Counted from the first letter of the stretch, positions 8,335 to 18,005 are shown. The stretch is DNA of 42,051 nt from Rhodospirillaceae bacterium (GCA_002723345.1 PBNV01000059.1:1-42051), one strand, 5' to 3'. A program made the numbers and translations. The notes: generated from the sequence alone by a model not told the origin.

Positions 8335-8463
8335 ATGAAAAAATCAGAATTACCGGTAAAAATCTGCGTGACCTGCGGTCGCCCTTTTGAGTGGCGCAAG
8401 AAGTGGGCAAAAGTATGGGACGATGTGAAGTATTGCTCTGAACGGTGCAGGCGAAACAAATAG
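8335..8463 (+). CDS. DUF2256 small zinc-ribbon protein
   Basis: A 42-residue protein containing KICVTCGRPFEWRKKW and then VKYCSERCRRNK. The paired CxxC and CxxxC cysteines suggest a zinc-binding knuckle, and the tryptophan- and arginine-rich core is characteristic of DUF2256, a widespread but uncharacterised family of about 40-60 residues. There is no obvious ribosome-binding site just before the ATG at 8335 (the preceding bases are GAGGTTGCTTCTT, where GAGG is a possible weak match). The long inverted repeat at 8469 starts six bases after the stop. Confidence 0.85.
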   Translation: MKKSELPVKICVTCGRPFEWRKKWAKVWDDVKYCSERCRRNK

Positions 8464-8468
8464 GAGTG

Positions 8469-8576
8469 AACCGCCAGTTTTATCACAGACGCTCTGGCCT
8501 CTTCAAAGTGCTCCCCTTGCCATTGATTCTTATCTCAAGACAAACTAACCAGAAAATCTGTGATTGACTGGCGGTT
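8469..8576. repeat. Long imperfect inverted repeat, possible bidirectional terminator
   Basis: Left arm AACCGCCAG-TTTT-ATCACAGA (8469-8489) and right arm TCTGTGAT-TGA-CTGGCGGTT (8557-8576) pair over 17 bases with one small internal loop. They enclose 67 bases. The right arm is followed by TTTTA. It sits between the convergent 3' ends of the DUF2256 gene and the EF-hand gene, as a shared terminator would, but the large loop is unusual. It could also be a small mobile or RNA element. Confidence 0.6.
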
Positions 8577-8589
8577 TTTATCTCAAACC

Positions 8590-8892
8590 TTACACTTCGT
8601 TTCTCGGCGCTGGATGTGCTTTTACGAAAGCCTCGATGAAGTCGGGTTTTGTGACCCGCCCATTTTCATCGGGTTGAAGAACATCAAATGATTTTATCAT
8701 CTTGGCCATTGATGAGGCCTCAAATTCGGCCTTAGTAATGATTTCGTCGCTATTGACGTCAATTTGATCGAAATATTTAGTTGCCATCTCTTGGGGAGAG
8801 TGGACGTGATTACCCCCACCGCAACTACCTGCATGAGCAGGCGCAAAACCAACAAGTGCGGTCATAAGAGCCGCCAGTATCGTGTATTTCAT
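8590..8892 (-). CDS. Exported EF-hand-like calcium-binding protein
   Basis: A 100-residue protein with a clear signal peptide (positively charged MK, then a hydrophobic core to about residue 21, cleavage after AHA). The mature part begins SCGGGNHVHS. One EF-hand-like loop is visible, DVNSDEIITKAEF, with Asp/Asn/Asp at positions 1, 3, 5 and Glu at 12. A second, degenerate one lies around PDENGRVTKPDF. Calcium binding in the periplasm is likely but not proven; the first loop lacks the usual Gly at position 6. GAGGAG lies about 8 bases before the ATG at 8892. Confidence 0.8.
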   Translation of the reverse strand: MKYTILAALMTALVGFAPAHAGSCGGGNHVHSPQEMATKYFDQIDVNSDEIITKAEFEASSMAKMIKSFDVLQPDENGRVTKPDFIEAFVKAHPAPRNEV

Positions 8893-9071
8893 TAGATTTT
8901 CTCCTCAACTTATTTATTTGAAATACGAGGTAGGGAGTTAATGAGATCACTACTGAGGAAAGTTTGAGACCAGTTTTTATCTAATAAAGTTATTTTTTTT
9001 GCCTGGAACTGACCCATGGCCACCCTTGGACAGATCGGATAATTCGTGGTGAATGACTCCAAGGCCAGTGA

Positions 9072-9100
9072 TTTTCAGGCTGTGCCGTGCAGGTTATACT
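9072..9100 (+). promoter_or_regulatory. Candidate sigma-70 promoter for gor
   Basis: TTTTCA and TATACT are separated by exactly 17 bases, matching the consensus at 4/6 and 5/6 positions. The -10 box ends 42 bases before the gor ATG. Confidence 0.45.
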
Positions 9101-9142
9101 GCCTCGCCTGACACGATCTCACGTTATCAGAAGGAACCAACC

Positions 9143-10519
9143 ATGCCCAAATATGATTATGACATGATTACCATCGGCGCCGGGTCCGGCGGCGTTCGCG
9201 CATCCCGCCTCGCTGGCGGGTATGGTGCGCGTTCGGCAGTTGTCGAGGCGGACCGGGTCGGCGGGACATGTGTTCTGCGTGGGTGTGTCCCAAAAAAGCT
9301 TCTGATTTATGGCGCACACTATGCTGATCATATAGCGGATGCACGAAATTACGGCTGGACGATTGACGCCAGGCACGATTGGGGGGCGCTCATCGATAAT
9401 AAAAATGCAGAGATGGACCGGCTCAATGGCATCTACATGCGCATCTTAAAAAATAATAACGTGGATCTGCATGAGGGTCGAGGTGTTCTGGAGGATGAGC
9501 ATACGGTCAACGTTGACGGTAAGCGGATCACTGCAGAAAATATTCTTATCGCGGTTGGCGGTTGGCCCTCAACGCCGGAAATCAGTGGCGTTGAGCACGT
9601 CATCAGTTCCAATGAAGCACTTGAACTCCCATCATTGCCCAAACGCATGGTGGTGGTAGGAGGCGGTTACATCGCTGTTGAATTTGCGGGCATCTTTGCC
9701 AGTCTGGGCGTCGATGTTACTGAGATCGTGCGGGCCGATACCGTTCTCCGGGGATTTGATGAAGACATTCGCCAAGCCCTTGACGAGGAAATGTCGAAGC
9801 ATGGCATCAATATCATGTCGAAAACGGTGATCCAACGCATCGAAAAAAAGGAGAACGTATATCGTCTGCACCTAGAGAATAACGATGTAATCGAGACCGA
9901 CCTCGTGATGTACGCGACCGGCCGGCGCGCCAATACGGAGAACCTGGGCCTTGAAAATATTGGTGTCGCTTTAAAGGACAATGGCGCTATCATAGTCGAT
10001 CAGTGGAACCGCACGTCAGTGGATAATATTTACGCCGTGGGTGATGTAACAGACCGCGTCCAACTGACGCCTGTGGCCATCCAGGAAGGGGCGGCTGTCT
10101 CGGAGACGCTCTTCAATAATAACCCAATCACCGTCGACTATGGTGATGTGCCGACGGCGGTTTTCTCGACACCCCCTATCGGAACAGTTGGCCATACGGA
10201 GCAACAGGCGCGCCAGAAATATGGCAAGGTGGACATTTATGATTCCAAGTTTAAGCCCTTGGTGCATACGCTTTCCGGGCGGGACGAGCGAACCTTCATG
10301 AAAATGATTGTGGAGCCAGTTTCAGATCGGGTCGTTGGCGCCCATATGCTGGGCATGGATGCGCCTGAGATCATCCAGGGTATCGGTATTGCCATCAAAG
10401 CCGGAGCAACGAAAGCACAGTTTGACAGCACAACGGGAATTCATCCGTCTGCGGCAGAAGAATTTGTGACTATGCGCGCCAAGCGACCGGATCCGGATGA
10501 GGCAAAGGCAGCCGATTGA
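9143..10519 (+). CDS. gor: Glutathione-disulfide reductase
   Basis: This cytoplasmic flavoenzyme regenerates reduced glutathione with NADPH. The sequence shows the FAD-binding GAGSGGVRAS near residue 12, the redox disulfide in GGTCVLRGCVPKKL, the NADPH-binding VVGGGYIAVEFAG, and two arginines in VRADTVLRGFD that mark NADPH rather than NADH preference. A second FAD motif (YAVGDVTDRVQLTPVA) and the C-terminal active-site HPSAAEE complete the set. That combination separates it from lipoamide dehydrogenase and mercuric reductase. Its 458 residues are typical. The ATG at 9143 has GAAGGAA upstream; an earlier in-frame start at 9053 adds 30 residues unlike the family. Confidence 0.95.
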   Translation: MPKYDYDMITIGAGSGGVRASRLAGGYGARSAVVEADRVGGTCVLRGCVPKKLLIYGAHYADHIADARNYGWTIDARHDWGALIDNKNAEMDRLNGIYMRILKNNNVDLHEGRGVLEDEHTVNVDGKRITAENILIAVGGWPSTPEISGVEHVISSNEALELPSLPKRMVVVGGGYIAVEFAGIFASLGVDVTEIVRADTVLRGFDEDIRQALDEEMSKHGINIMSKTVIQRIEKKENVYRLHLENNDVIETDLVMYATGRRANTENLGLENIGVALKDNGAIIVDQWNRTSVDNIYAVGDVTDRVQLTPVAIQEGAAVSETLFNNNPITVDYGDVPTAVFSTPPIGTVGHTEQQARQKYGKVDIYDSKFKPLVHTLSGRDERTFMKMIVEPVSDRVVGAHMLGMDAPEIIQGIGIAIKAGATKAQFDSTTGIHPSAAEEFVTMRAKRPDPDEAKAAD

Positions 10520-10525
10520 TCCGTG

Positions 10526-10555
10526 CCAGGGAGGAAAAGGGCAGGTTTTCCCTGG
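10526..10555 (+). terminator. Stem-loop after gor
   Basis: CCAGGG...CCCTGG arms, extended inward by AAAA/TTTT pairing with a three-base bulge, form a hairpin seven bases after the gor stop. There is no T tract after it, so it is a weak terminator candidate or an mRNA-end stabiliser. Confidence 0.35.
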
Positions 10556-10651
10556 AAATCTGGCAGCAGAGGGTCTATAGAATGCCCCGTTTCCGGCGTG
10601 AAGGTCAAACTAGCGCTGGAGTGGAACCCTGGGTAAATAAGGTACAAGACC

Positions 10652-12055
10652 ATGCCAAAGAACTGGGCGCCTGATAGTTGGCGGTCGAAACCCATATTAC
10701 AGGTCCCGGACTATCCGGACAAAGACAAATTACGTGAGGTGGAAGATATTCTGAGCGGCTTTCCGCCACTGGTCTTTGCCGGGGAAGCCCGCAGCCTGAA
10801 GCGCGGCCTAGCGCAGGCTGCAAAGGGGGAAGCATTTTTGCTGCAAGGTGGCGATTGCGCCGAGAGCTTTCGGGAGTTTCATCCAGATAATATTCGGGAC
10901 ACGTTCCGTGTCCTGCTTCAGATGGCAGTTGTCCTTACTTTCGGCGCCGCCGTTCCCATTGTTAAAGTGGGTCGGCTGGCTGGTCAGTTTGCTAAACCCC
11001 GTTCCGCGCCAACGGAGACCATTGATGGCGTCGAACTGCCGAGTTACCGGGGTGACATCATCAATTCGATCGACTTTGAAGCTTCGAAACGTGAACCAGA
11101 TCCGAGCCGTATGATTCGAGCCTATAATCAGTCAGCCTCGACGCTTAATCTCATTCGGGCATTTGCGCAGGGCGGATTTGCCGATCTGCACCAGGTCCAT
11201 CAGTGGAATATGGGATTTGTCGCAGACAGTCCCTTGGGAGAGCGCTACAAGGACCTCGCAGACAGACTCGATGAAGCTTTGAAATTTATGGCTGCGTGTG
11301 GGCTCTCCTCCGAGTCCACCCCCCAGATCTCGGAAACTGACTTTTTTACCTCTCACGAGGCTCTTTTGCTGCCATATGAGCAGTCTATGACGCGTGTCGA
11401 CTCTCTCACCGGCGATTGGTATGATACGTCCGCCCATCTTTTGTGGGCCGGGGACCGAACTCGGCAGTTGGAAAATGCACATCTCGAATTTCTGAGCGGC
11501 ATCGCTAATCCGGTCGCTTCGAAAGTCGGCCCGACGACTGACCCCGACAGTCTTATCAAGCTAATTGATATCCTGAACCCGGAAAATGAGCCAGGCCGTC
11601 TAACGCTGATTTCTCGCATGGGGGCAGGCAAGGTCGCCGATCATTTGCCGCAGCTGGCTCGCCGGGTGAAGGACGAAGGCCGCATCGTTGTTTGGTCCTG
11701 CGATCCTATGCATGGTAATACCGTCAAAAGCGGCAACGGCTACAAAACGCGGCCTTTTGATCTGGTGCTGCAGGAGGTATCTGAATTCTTTGCCGTTCAT
11801 CAGGCGGAAGGAACTTATCCGGGTGGCGTGCATTTCGAAATGACGGGTCAGGAGGTAACCGAATGTGTCGGTGGCGCCCAGCCCATCACCGAAGCGGATC
11901 TGTCCAGCCGCTATCATACCCACTGCGACCCCCGCCTTAACGGCAAGCAGGCTCTGGAACTTGCTTTCGCCGTAGCTGATAGCCTCAAGGAACAGCGCGA
12001 CAGCCGGCGGGAAAACAGCAGCGGAAATGGGGTTCAGCAGGCAGCCGGCATTTAG
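10652..12055 (+). CDS. aroG: Class II 3-deoxy-7-phosphoheptulonate (DAHP) synthase
   Basis: It condenses phosphoenolpyruvate and erythrose-4-phosphate, the first committed step of the shikimate pathway. The sequence is of the class II (plant-type) family, not E. coli AroF/G/H. Landmarks are [11 protein letters not shown] near residue 64 (metal-binding Cys), [56 protein letters not shown] and the C-terminal [18 protein letters not shown] with metal-binding His and Glu. Its 467 residues are the usual length. The start ATG has AAGG upstream. glnS begins only eight bases after the stop, so the two are likely cotranscribed. Confidence 0.95.
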   Translation: MPKNWAPDSWRSKPILQVPDYPDKDKLREVEDILSGFPPLVFAGEARSLKRGLAQAAKGEAFLLQGGDCAESFREFHPDNIRDTFRVLLQMAVVLTFGAAVPIVKVGRLAGQFAKPRSAPTETIDGVELPSYRGDIINSIDFEASKREPDPSRMIRAYNQSASTLNLIRAFAQGGFADLHQVHQWNMGFVADSPLGERYKDLADRLDEALKFMAACGLSSESTPQISETDFFTSHEALLLPYEQSMTRVDSLTGDWYDTSAHLLWAGDRTRQLENAHLEFLSGIANPVASKVGPTTDPDSLIKLIDILNPENEPGRLTLISRMGAGKVADHLPQLARRVKDEGRIVVWSCDPMHGNTVKSGNGYKTRPFDLVLQEVSEFFAVHQAEGTYPGGVHFEMTGQEVTECVGGAQPITEADLSSRYHTHCDPRLNGKQALELAFAVADSLKEQRDSRRENSSGNGVQQAAGI

Positions 12056-12063
12056 GCGCGCTG

Positions 12064-13764
12064 ATGACCTCGATGTCTGAAACCGATTCCGGAGAGGGAA
12101 ATCCCGCGTCCTCTGACTTTATACGGGATATTATTTGGGCAGACGTTGCGTCTGGAAAGCATGCGGGTATAGTCACGCGCTTTCCTCCTGAGCCAAATGG
12201 CTACCTGCATATCGGACATGCCAAGTCCATTTGCCTGAATTTTGGCGTGGCGGCTGAAACCGGCGGTCGCTGTCATTTAAGATTTGACGATACCAACCCG
12301 GTCCGGGAAGAGCAGGAATTTATCGATGCCATTCAGGAGGATGTGCGCTGGCTCGGTTTCGAATGGGGCACGGATGCCTACCACGCCTCTGACAATTTCG
12401 ATCAACTCTATCAGTGGGCTAAACACCTCATCTCGGAAGGTAAGGCGTATGTCGACGGGTTATCCGCAGAAGAGATGCGGGCGTATCGTGGCACCCTTAC
12501 CGAACCTGGAAAGAACAGCCCTCATAGGGATCGGCCCGTGGCCGAGAGCCTTGATCTGCTGGCCCGCATGCGGGCGGGTGAGTTTGAAGATGGTGCTCTG
12601 GTGGTGCGGGCCAAAATCGATATGGCCGCACCAAACATGAACCTCCGTGACCCAGTTATCTATCGCATCGTTCATGCCATCCATCCCCGGACCGGTGATG
12701 CATGGTGTATCTATCCAACCTATGATTTTGCTCACGGCCAGTCCGATGCTATTGAAAATATTACCCATTCTTTGTGCACTCTGGAGTTCGAGGATCATAG
12801 GCCCCTTTATGAATGGTTCGTGGACAATCTCCCCGTGCCAAGCCATCCCCGGCAAATAGAGTTTGCGCGCCTGAATCTAACCCATACGGTACTGTCCAAG
12901 AGGATACTAATGCGGCTAGTCGATGAAGGCCATGTGAGCGGCTGGGATGATCCGCGTATGCCGACTCTGTCGGGAATGCGTCGCCGGGGTATCCCGCCTG
13001 AGGCTATTGTGGATTTCTGCGGACGTATTGGGATCAACAAATCCAACAGCATGGTGGAAATGGCCATGCTGGACGCGTGTGTTCGAGAGGATTTAAACAA
13101 GCGTGCGGTCCGGCGCATGGCCGTACTGCGACCCCTTAAGGTCGTGATTGAGAATTATCCCGACGGCCAAACGGAAGAGCTCGACGCCGTCAACAATCCG
13201 GAGGATGAGACCGCCGGCATGCGAAAAGTGCCCTTTTCCCGCGAACTTTATCTAGAGCGGGATGACTTTATGGAGGATCCGCCCAAGAAATTCTTCCGCC
13301 TCGCCCCCGGACGGGAAGTCCGCCTGAGATATGCCTACTTTGTCACTTGCACCCAGGTGATCACGGATGCGGCAGGGGAGGTGGTGGAGCTCCGGTGTCG
13401 CTATGATCCCGCAACCAAAGGGGGCAACGCGCCGGACGGCCGCAAGGTGAGAGCCACGCTTCATTGGGTGGCAGCGTCACATGCGATAGATGCCGAGGTT
13501 CGGCTTTATGACCATTTGTTCAAAGCTGAGGAACCAGGTAAAAGCGGCGATATTTTGGAGGATCTCAATCCAAACTCCGTGGAGGTTATCACTGGCTGTA
13601 AGCTAGAACCGGCCCTGGAACAGTGTGAGACCAGTAAGGCTGTCCAATTTGAACGGCTTGGCTATTTCATATTGGATAAGGGCAGCACCCCGGCAGAGCC
13701 GGTTTTCAACCGCACCATAACCCTCCGGGATACCTGGGCGAAAGTGCAGAAGAAGGGCGGATAG
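12064..13764 (+). CDS. glnS: Glutaminyl-tRNA synthetase
   Basis: A class I aminoacyl-tRNA synthetase that attaches glutamine to tRNA-Gln. Signatures are [15 protein letters not shown] (HIGH motif, about residues 41-55), RFDDTNP, the GlnRS-type [16 protein letters not shown], and [10 protein letters not shown] in place of KMSKS. These distinguish it from glutamyl-tRNA synthetase. The C-terminal anticodon-binding beta barrels are present, and 566 residues is normal. A second ATG at 12073 is equally possible. Many alphaproteobacteria charge tRNA-Gln by the GatCAB route instead, so a GlnRS here may have come by transfer; that is established background plus inference, since GatCAB is not visible here. 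Confidence 0.95.
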   Translation: MTSMSETDSGEGNPASSDFIRDIIWADVASGKHAGIVTRFPPEPNGYLHIGHAKSICLNFGVAAETGGRCHLRFDDTNPVREEQEFIDAIQEDVRWLGFEWGTDAYHASDNFDQLYQWAKHLISEGKAYVDGLSAEEMRAYRGTLTEPGKNSPHRDRPVAESLDLLARMRAGEFEDGALVVRAKIDMAAPNMNLRDPVIYRIVHAIHPRTGDAWCIYPTYDFAHGQSDAIENITHSLCTLEFEDHRPLYEWFVDNLPVPSHPRQIEFARLNLTHTVLSKRILMRLVDEGHVSGWDDPRMPTLSGMRRRGIPPEAIVDFCGRIGINKSNSMVEMAMLDACVREDLNKRAVRRMAVLRPLKVVIENYPDGQTEELDAVNNPEDETAGMRKVPFSRELYLERDDFMEDPPKKFFRLAPGREVRLRYAYFVTCTQVITDAAGEVVELRCRYDPATKGGNAPDGRKVRATLHWVAASHAIDAEVRLYDHLFKAEEPGKSGDILEDLNPNSVEVITGCKLEPALEQCETSKAVQFERLGYFILDKGSTPAEPVFNRTITLRDTWAKVQKKGG

Positions 13765-13767
13765 CGT

Positions 13768-13802
13768 AATTCGATGAGACACAAATTGTGTGTCGCCGAA
13801 TT
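13768..13802 (+). terminator. Stem-loop between glnS and uvrB
   Basis: Outer arms AATTCG and CGAATT and inner arms GACAC and GTGTC form a hairpin with a small internal loop, starting four bases after the glnS stop and followed by TGTTTC. It may terminate the aroG-glnS transcript, though the trailing T run is broken. Confidence 0.4.
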
Positions 13803-13820
13803 TGTTTCTAAAATCATACC

Positions 13821-16073
13821 ATGCCTGACTTACCTGATATCTCACCGCCTCCGGTCTTTACACCAGTGGTACAGCCCGCGATCACAGAGGGTGCGCCTTT
13901 GAAGGTCGTTTCCGAATTTGACCCAACTGGGGATCAGCCAGACGCTATTGAAGGGCTGGTAACCGGTTTACTGGAAGAAGAAAAGGATCAGGTGCTTCTG
14001 GGTGTGACGGGATCGGGTAAGACATTCACTATTGCGCATACCATCCAAAGAGTGGACCGGCCCGCTCTTGTGCTGGCGCCCAATAAAACACTGGCGGCCC
14101 AACTTTACGGCGAAATGAAGGAGTTCTTTCCAGAGAATTCGGTAGAGTATTTCGTATCTTATTACGATTACTACCAGCCCGAGGCCTATGTGCCCCGAAC
14201 CGATACCTATATCGAAAAAGACGCTTCCATTAACGAACAGATTGACCGCATGCGGCACTCGGCGACCCGTGCGCTTCTGGAGCGAAAGGACGTGGTGATA
14301 GTCGCCAGTGTCTCTTGTATCTACGGCATCGGCGGGGTGGAGACCTACGCCCAGATGACGGTTAAGCTGCGGCCCGGTGAGACAATTCACCGCAACGATC
14401 TCCTTGCGCGATTTGTAGAGCTACAATATACCCGCAACGATACCGCCTTTTTCCGCGGCACCTTCCGTGTGCGCGGCGACGTCGTCGAAATTTTCCCCTC
14501 TCACTTGGAAGACCGGGCCTGGCGGATGAGCCTGTTCGGTGATGAATTGGAGGCGATCTGGGAGATTGACCCCCTCACCGGAGAAAAAATTACGGGTCTG
14601 GACGAAATTATTCTTTATCCGGCCAGCCACTATGTGACGCCCCGGCCGACCCTTCAGCAGGCCATCCCCCTGATAAAGGCTGAGTTGAAGGAGCGCATTG
14701 CCCAGTTCGAAAGAGATGGAAAGCTCTTGGAGGCTCAGCGAATTGAGGAGCGCACAACGTTTGATATAGAAATGCTAGAAACGACCGGCCACTGCTCCGG
14801 CATCGAGAACTACTCGCGATATCTTACCGGCCGGAACCCTGGTGAACCACCACCGACGCTATTTGAATATCTGCCGGAAAATGCCTTGCTGGTGGTGGAC
14901 GAGAGTCATGTTACGGTGCCGCAGGTGGGTGGTATGTATCGCGGCGACTTTAACCGGAAGTCAACCCTTTCAGATTTTGGGTTCCGCCTGCCCTCCTGCA
15001 TCGACAACAGGCCCCTCAAATTCGAGGAATGGGATCATATGCGCCCACAAACCATTTTTGTGTCGGCCACGCCCGGCCCGTGGGAGATGGAGGCAACCGG
15101 AGGCGTCTTTATCGAGCAGCTGGTGCGGCCCACGGGGCTGATTGATCCCGAATGCATCGTGCGTCCCGTCGAGGCCCAGGTGGATGATCTGTTGGCCGAA
15201 GCCCGGGATTGCGCTGCCCGGGGCGAACGAGTTCTGGTGACCACCCTCACCAAACGCATGGCGGAGGATCTTACCGAATATATGCACGAGGCTGGTATCC
15301 GCGTGCGCTATCTACATTCAGACATCGACACTCTGGAAAGGATTGAGATCATCCGAGACCTGCGCCTCGGCGCCTTTGATGTGCTCATTGGCATCAACCT
15401 TTTACGTGAGGGCCTCGACATCCCAGAATGTGCCCTGGTTGCGATACTGGATGCCGACAAAGAGGGTTTCCTGCGGTCCAAGACGTCCCTCATACAGACC
15501 ATCGGCCGCGCGGCCCGGAATGTGGATGGTCGGGTGATTTTATATGCCGATAAAATTACCGATTCTTTAGAATACGCGATCGGCGAGACAAATCGCCGCC
15601 GCGCCCGTCAAGAGGCCTATAATGAGGAACACGGCATCACGCCGGAAAGCGTGAAGAAGGGCATCTCCGACGTGCTCGAAAGCGTTTACGAGATGGACTA
15701 TGTCACCGTGGACACGGGTGTTTCTGGCGATGCACATCTGGTGGGTGATAATTACCAAAGCCATCTGGAAGACATGAAGTCCCGCATGACCGAAGCGGCC
15801 TCCAACTTGGAGTTTGAGGAAGCCGCCCGCCTTCGGGACGAGATCCGTCGCCTGGAAGGCATTGAGCTTGGCCTCGGCAAACCGGGAGTCTCTCAATCTG
15901 CGGCGGCGGCGCACGGTCTTGGCAGCGGACCGAAGGACAGCGCCGGCCGCATGGCCCAGCCCAAAATGCAGGACCGCGGCGGTGCCAAAATGAACAAATC
16001 CCGCGGTCACAAGGGCGGTCATAAAGCTGGCAAACCCGGCACCCGAAAAAAGAAAATGAAACGAGGGGCTTAG
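13821..16073 (+). CDS. uvrB: Excinuclease ABC subunit B
   Basis: UvrB verifies damaged DNA handed over by UvrA and recruits UvrC for incision. The sequence has Walker [11 protein letters not shown], the beta-hairpin [20 protein letters not shown] that grips [12 protein letters not shown] (Walker B/DEAD-like), helicase motifs HSDIDTLER and [11 protein letters not shown], and a C-terminal UVR domain ([20 protein letters not shown]) that contacts UvrC. At 750 residues it is longer than the usual 660-680 because of extra sequence at the N-terminus (about 20) and a Gly/Lys/Met-rich basic tail of roughly 60 residues after the UVR domain. UvrA and UvrC are not in the window. The start ATG lacks a strong ribosome-binding site. 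Confidence 0.97.
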   Translation: MPDLPDISPPPVFTPVVQPAITEGAPLKVVSEFDPTGDQPDAIEGLVTGLLEEEKDQVLLGVTGSGKTFTIAHTIQRVDRPALVLAPNKTLAAQLYGEMKEFFPENSVEYFVSYYDYYQPEAYVPRTDTYIEKDASINEQIDRMRHSATRALLERKDVVIVASVSCIYGIGGVETYAQMTVKLRPGETIHRNDLLARFVELQYTRNDTAFFRGTFRVRGDVVEIFPSHLEDRAWRMSLFGDELEAIWEIDPLTGEKITGLDEIILYPASHYVTPRPTLQQAIPLIKAELKERIAQFERDGKLLEAQRIEERTTFDIEMLETTGHCSGIENYSRYLTGRNPGEPPPTLFEYLPENALLVVDESHVTVPQVGGMYRGDFNRKSTLSDFGFRLPSCIDNRPLKFEEWDHMRPQTIFVSATPGPWEMEATGGVFIEQLVRPTGLIDPECIVRPVEAQVDDLLAEARDCAARGERVLVTTLTKRMAEDLTEYMHEAGIRVRYLHSDIDTLERIEIIRDLRLGAFDVLIGINLLREGLDIPECALVAILDADKEGFLRSKTSLIQTIGRAARNVDGRVILYADKITDSLEYAIGETNRRRARQEAYNEEHGITPESVKKGISDVLESVYEMDYVTVDTGVSGDAHLVGDNYQSHLEDMKSRMTEAASNLEFEEAARLRDEIRRLEGIELGLGKPGVSQSAAAAHGLGSGPKDSAGRMAQPKMQDRGGAKMNKSRGHKGGHKAGKPGTRKKKMKRGA

Positions 16074-16116
16074 CAGACCCGATTGCCTCTTTGATCGATC
16101 AGTAGCTACCCCTCTG

Positions 16117-16476
16117 TCAGGTCCCAAATGTGCAACTCGGCACGGGGCAGGTGAATTTGGTGTTTTTCGGTTTCTCCGGGTGGACCACGTTATCCTTTGG
16201 CTTGAAAGCGTGATAGAGCTCGCATTCTTTATCATAAGCGGAGCGGGTCGAGCGGTAGAACTTAAACCGGAACGCCGGGTATTGGCCGATATAAGGCCGA
16301 AGGAATTCCGCGAGATCGCCGTCCGCATGCCCGACCCTCTGGAGGTGGAAGCGTTGATTTTTAACCGGACCCAACGCGAAGACAGAGGCGGAACTCCAGT
16401 CGTCGGACTGTTCGACATGTGTCTGCAGGATCTCTTCCGTTAGTGGATAGGGCCCAAGGAGTCCGGATTTGGCCAT
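16117..16476 (-). CDS. Conserved hypothetical protein, degenerate GIY-YIG-like
   Basis: A 119-residue protein. After GLLGPYPLTEEIL comes VFALG, then about 10 residues later LQRVGHAD, then an Arg/helix segment (LAEFLRPYIG) and KECELYHAF. This spacing recalls the GIY-YIG nuclease fold (GIY, YIG, Arg, Glu), but the tyrosines are substituted, so it is at best a degenerate member. I recall similar proteins of unknown function with GxYALG and YVGRSD. The C-terminus ends HPEKPKNTKFTCPVPSC, a Cys pair in the last residues. The ATG at 16476 is chosen because the conserved part begins right after it; the frame extends upstream to 16572. It is convergent with uvrB. Confidence 0.65.
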   Translation of the reverse strand: MAKSGLLGPYPLTEEILQTHVEQSDDWSSASVFALGPVKNQRFHLQRVGHADGDLAEFLRPYIGQYPAFRFKFYRSTRSAYDKECELYHAFKPKDNVVHPEKPKNTKFTCPVPSCTFGT

Positions 16477-16640
16477 GATAGCGACGGATTTTAGGGCCTC
16501 TTCAATGCAACTCAAGGGGGAAGGCGGAATTTTTCGTGTTGTTAAGGTTTTACAACAGCGGGGTTTTGCCAAGTCGGCCCCCGCGGGTTACTCTATTTCC
16601 TGTCTCTCTGAGTGCTAAGAAAGATAGGAAGACAGATAGC

Positions 16641-17039
16641 ATGACGGATAAAGTCACCAAGACAGATGCAGAATGGCAGGCGCAGCTCAGCCCGGAGGAA
16701 TATTACGTAACCCGGGAAAAAGGAACAGAGCGCGCCTTTTCCGGCAAATATCATAATGCTACCGAACCCGGTACCTATAGCTGTGTCTGTTGCGGCCAGG
16801 ACTTGTTCGATTCCAATGAAAAATTTGAGTCCGGCACTGGTTGGCCCAGCTATTGGCAGCCGGTCGAACCCGGCGCGGTGATCACCGAGGAAGACCGGAG
16901 CTTCGGCATGCTGCGCACAGAGGTTATGTGTGCTAAATGTGATGCGCATTTGGGTCATGTGTTTCCAGACGGCCCGCCACCAACTGGCCTGCGCTACTGC
17001 ATCAATTCCCTGAGCCTGACTAAGCGTGCGCGGGATTAG
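16641..17039 (+). CDS. msrB: Peptide-methionine (R)-S-oxide reductase
   Basis: MsrB reduces the R epimer of methionine sulfoxide in proteins. The 132-residue protein carries the structural zinc cysteines (CVCC near residues 48-51 and CAKC at 97-100), the substrate-pocket motif GTGWPSYW, the LGHVFPDGP segment and the catalytic Cys at about residue 120 in RYCINSLSL. The catalytic residue is an ordinary Cys, not selenocysteine. The ATG at 16641 has TAGGAAG upstream; an earlier in-frame start overlaps the divergent hypothetical gene and is not needed. No signal peptide, so cytoplasmic. Confidence 0.96.
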   Translation: MTDKVTKTDAEWQAQLSPEEYYVTREKGTERAFSGKYHNATEPGTYSCVCCGQDLFDSNEKFESGTGWPSYWQPVEPGAVITEEDRSFGMLRTEVMCAKCDAHLGHVFPDGPPPTGLRYCINSLSLTKRARD

Positions 17040-17090
17040 CCCCGACCCGTTGGCGGCATAGTTTGACACGAGAGGCTAGAAGCGGTTTAC

Positions 17091-18005
17091 GTGCTTACAC
17101 GACTGTCCCCAAATGTTCTCGGGATTGTGCTGATGATTGCGTCCGTCGGCACATTGGCGGCCCTCGATTCGGCGGTCAAACTGGTCGCGAACGAGGGCAT
17201 GCACCCGTTCCAAATTGTCTTCTTTAGAATTCTATTTGGCGTAATTGCCCTGCTGCCACTCTTCTTACGTGTGGGTTTCAACCGGCTGAAAACAAAACGC
17301 CCAGGAGTACACATCGTCCGCGGAATTGTCCATTCTTCCTCCATGCTTGCATGGTTTTACGCCATTACCATCGTGCCGCTTGCAGATGCTACGGCGCTCT
17401 CTTTCATTGTTCCAGTGTATGCCTCAATTGGTGCCATCGTGTTCATGGGGGAGCCGTCGGATAAAATACGCTGGCTGGCGGTCGTGCTCGGCCTAGCCGG
17501 TATGCTGGTCATCCTGCGGCCAGGTTTCGCAGAGGTAAATTTTGGTGCCTGGCTCGTGGTTTGCTCGGCAATTGCAGTCGCTATATCTAAACTAATGGCA
17601 AAATCGTTGGCACGCACCGACTCTCCGGAAACCATTGTTTTTTATATGAGCCTCACCATCTTAGTTGTCTCGTTCATCCCGGCCCTGAGTGTATGGACTT
17701 GGCCTGCGATAGACGTCTGGTTTTGGCTCATGGCGCTTGGCGTTGGCGGCAGTTTTGCCCATGTGGTGCAAACTCACTCCTACCGAGTGGGTGATGTCAC
17801 CGCCGTGGAACCTGCATCTTATTTCCGGCTGATCTGGGCCGCCCTGTTTGGCTTCGTTATTTTTGGGGAGACGCCCGAGGCTTGGACCTGGATAGGTACA
17901 GTGATTATCGTAACCGGCGCTGTTATTTTAACACGCAATGAGTCCCGCCAGGGTAAAAAGAAACGGAACGAGAGCGCAGCTATTGCGTCAATAGACCATA
18001 GTTAG
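17091..18005 (+). CDS. EamA-family (DMT) transporter
   Basis: A 304-residue inner-membrane protein with about ten hydrophobic helices arranged as two EamA repeats: the first from about residue 8 to 140, the second from about 150 to 288. FRILFGVIALLPLFLR and the repeat-end segments GLAGMLVILRPG and GTVIIVTGAVILTRNE are typical of the drug/metabolite exporter family (RhaT/RarD-like). The substrate cannot be told from sequence. The GTG start at 17091 is taken because the next Met would cut into the first helix. Its last 18 bases overlap the 3' end of the convergent DUF2141 gene. Confidence 0.88.
   Translation: MLTRLSPNVLGIVLMIASVGTLAALDSAVKLVANEGMHPFQIVFFRILFGVIALLPLFLRVGFNRLKTKRPGVHIVRGIVHSSSMLAWFYAITIVPLADATALSFIVPVYASIGAIVFMGEPSDKIRWLAVVLGLAGMLVILRPGFAEVNFGAWLVVCSAIAVAISKLMAKSLARTDSPETIVFYMSLTILVVSFIPALSVWTWPAIDVWFWLMALGVGGSFAHVVQTHSYRVGDVTAVEPASYFRLIWAALFGFVIFGETPEAWTWIGTVIIVTGAVILTRNESRQGKKKRNESAAIASIDHS

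Noticed and set aside
8172..8486. 104-codon frame on the minus strand
   Set aside because: It is opposite the DUF2256 gene, whose Cys pattern is clearly real, and shows no signal or domain of its own.
15567..16418. 283-codon frame on the minus strand
   Set aside because: It is antisense to the end of uvrB and overlaps the better-supported hypothetical gene in another frame; its composition is that of a shadow frame.
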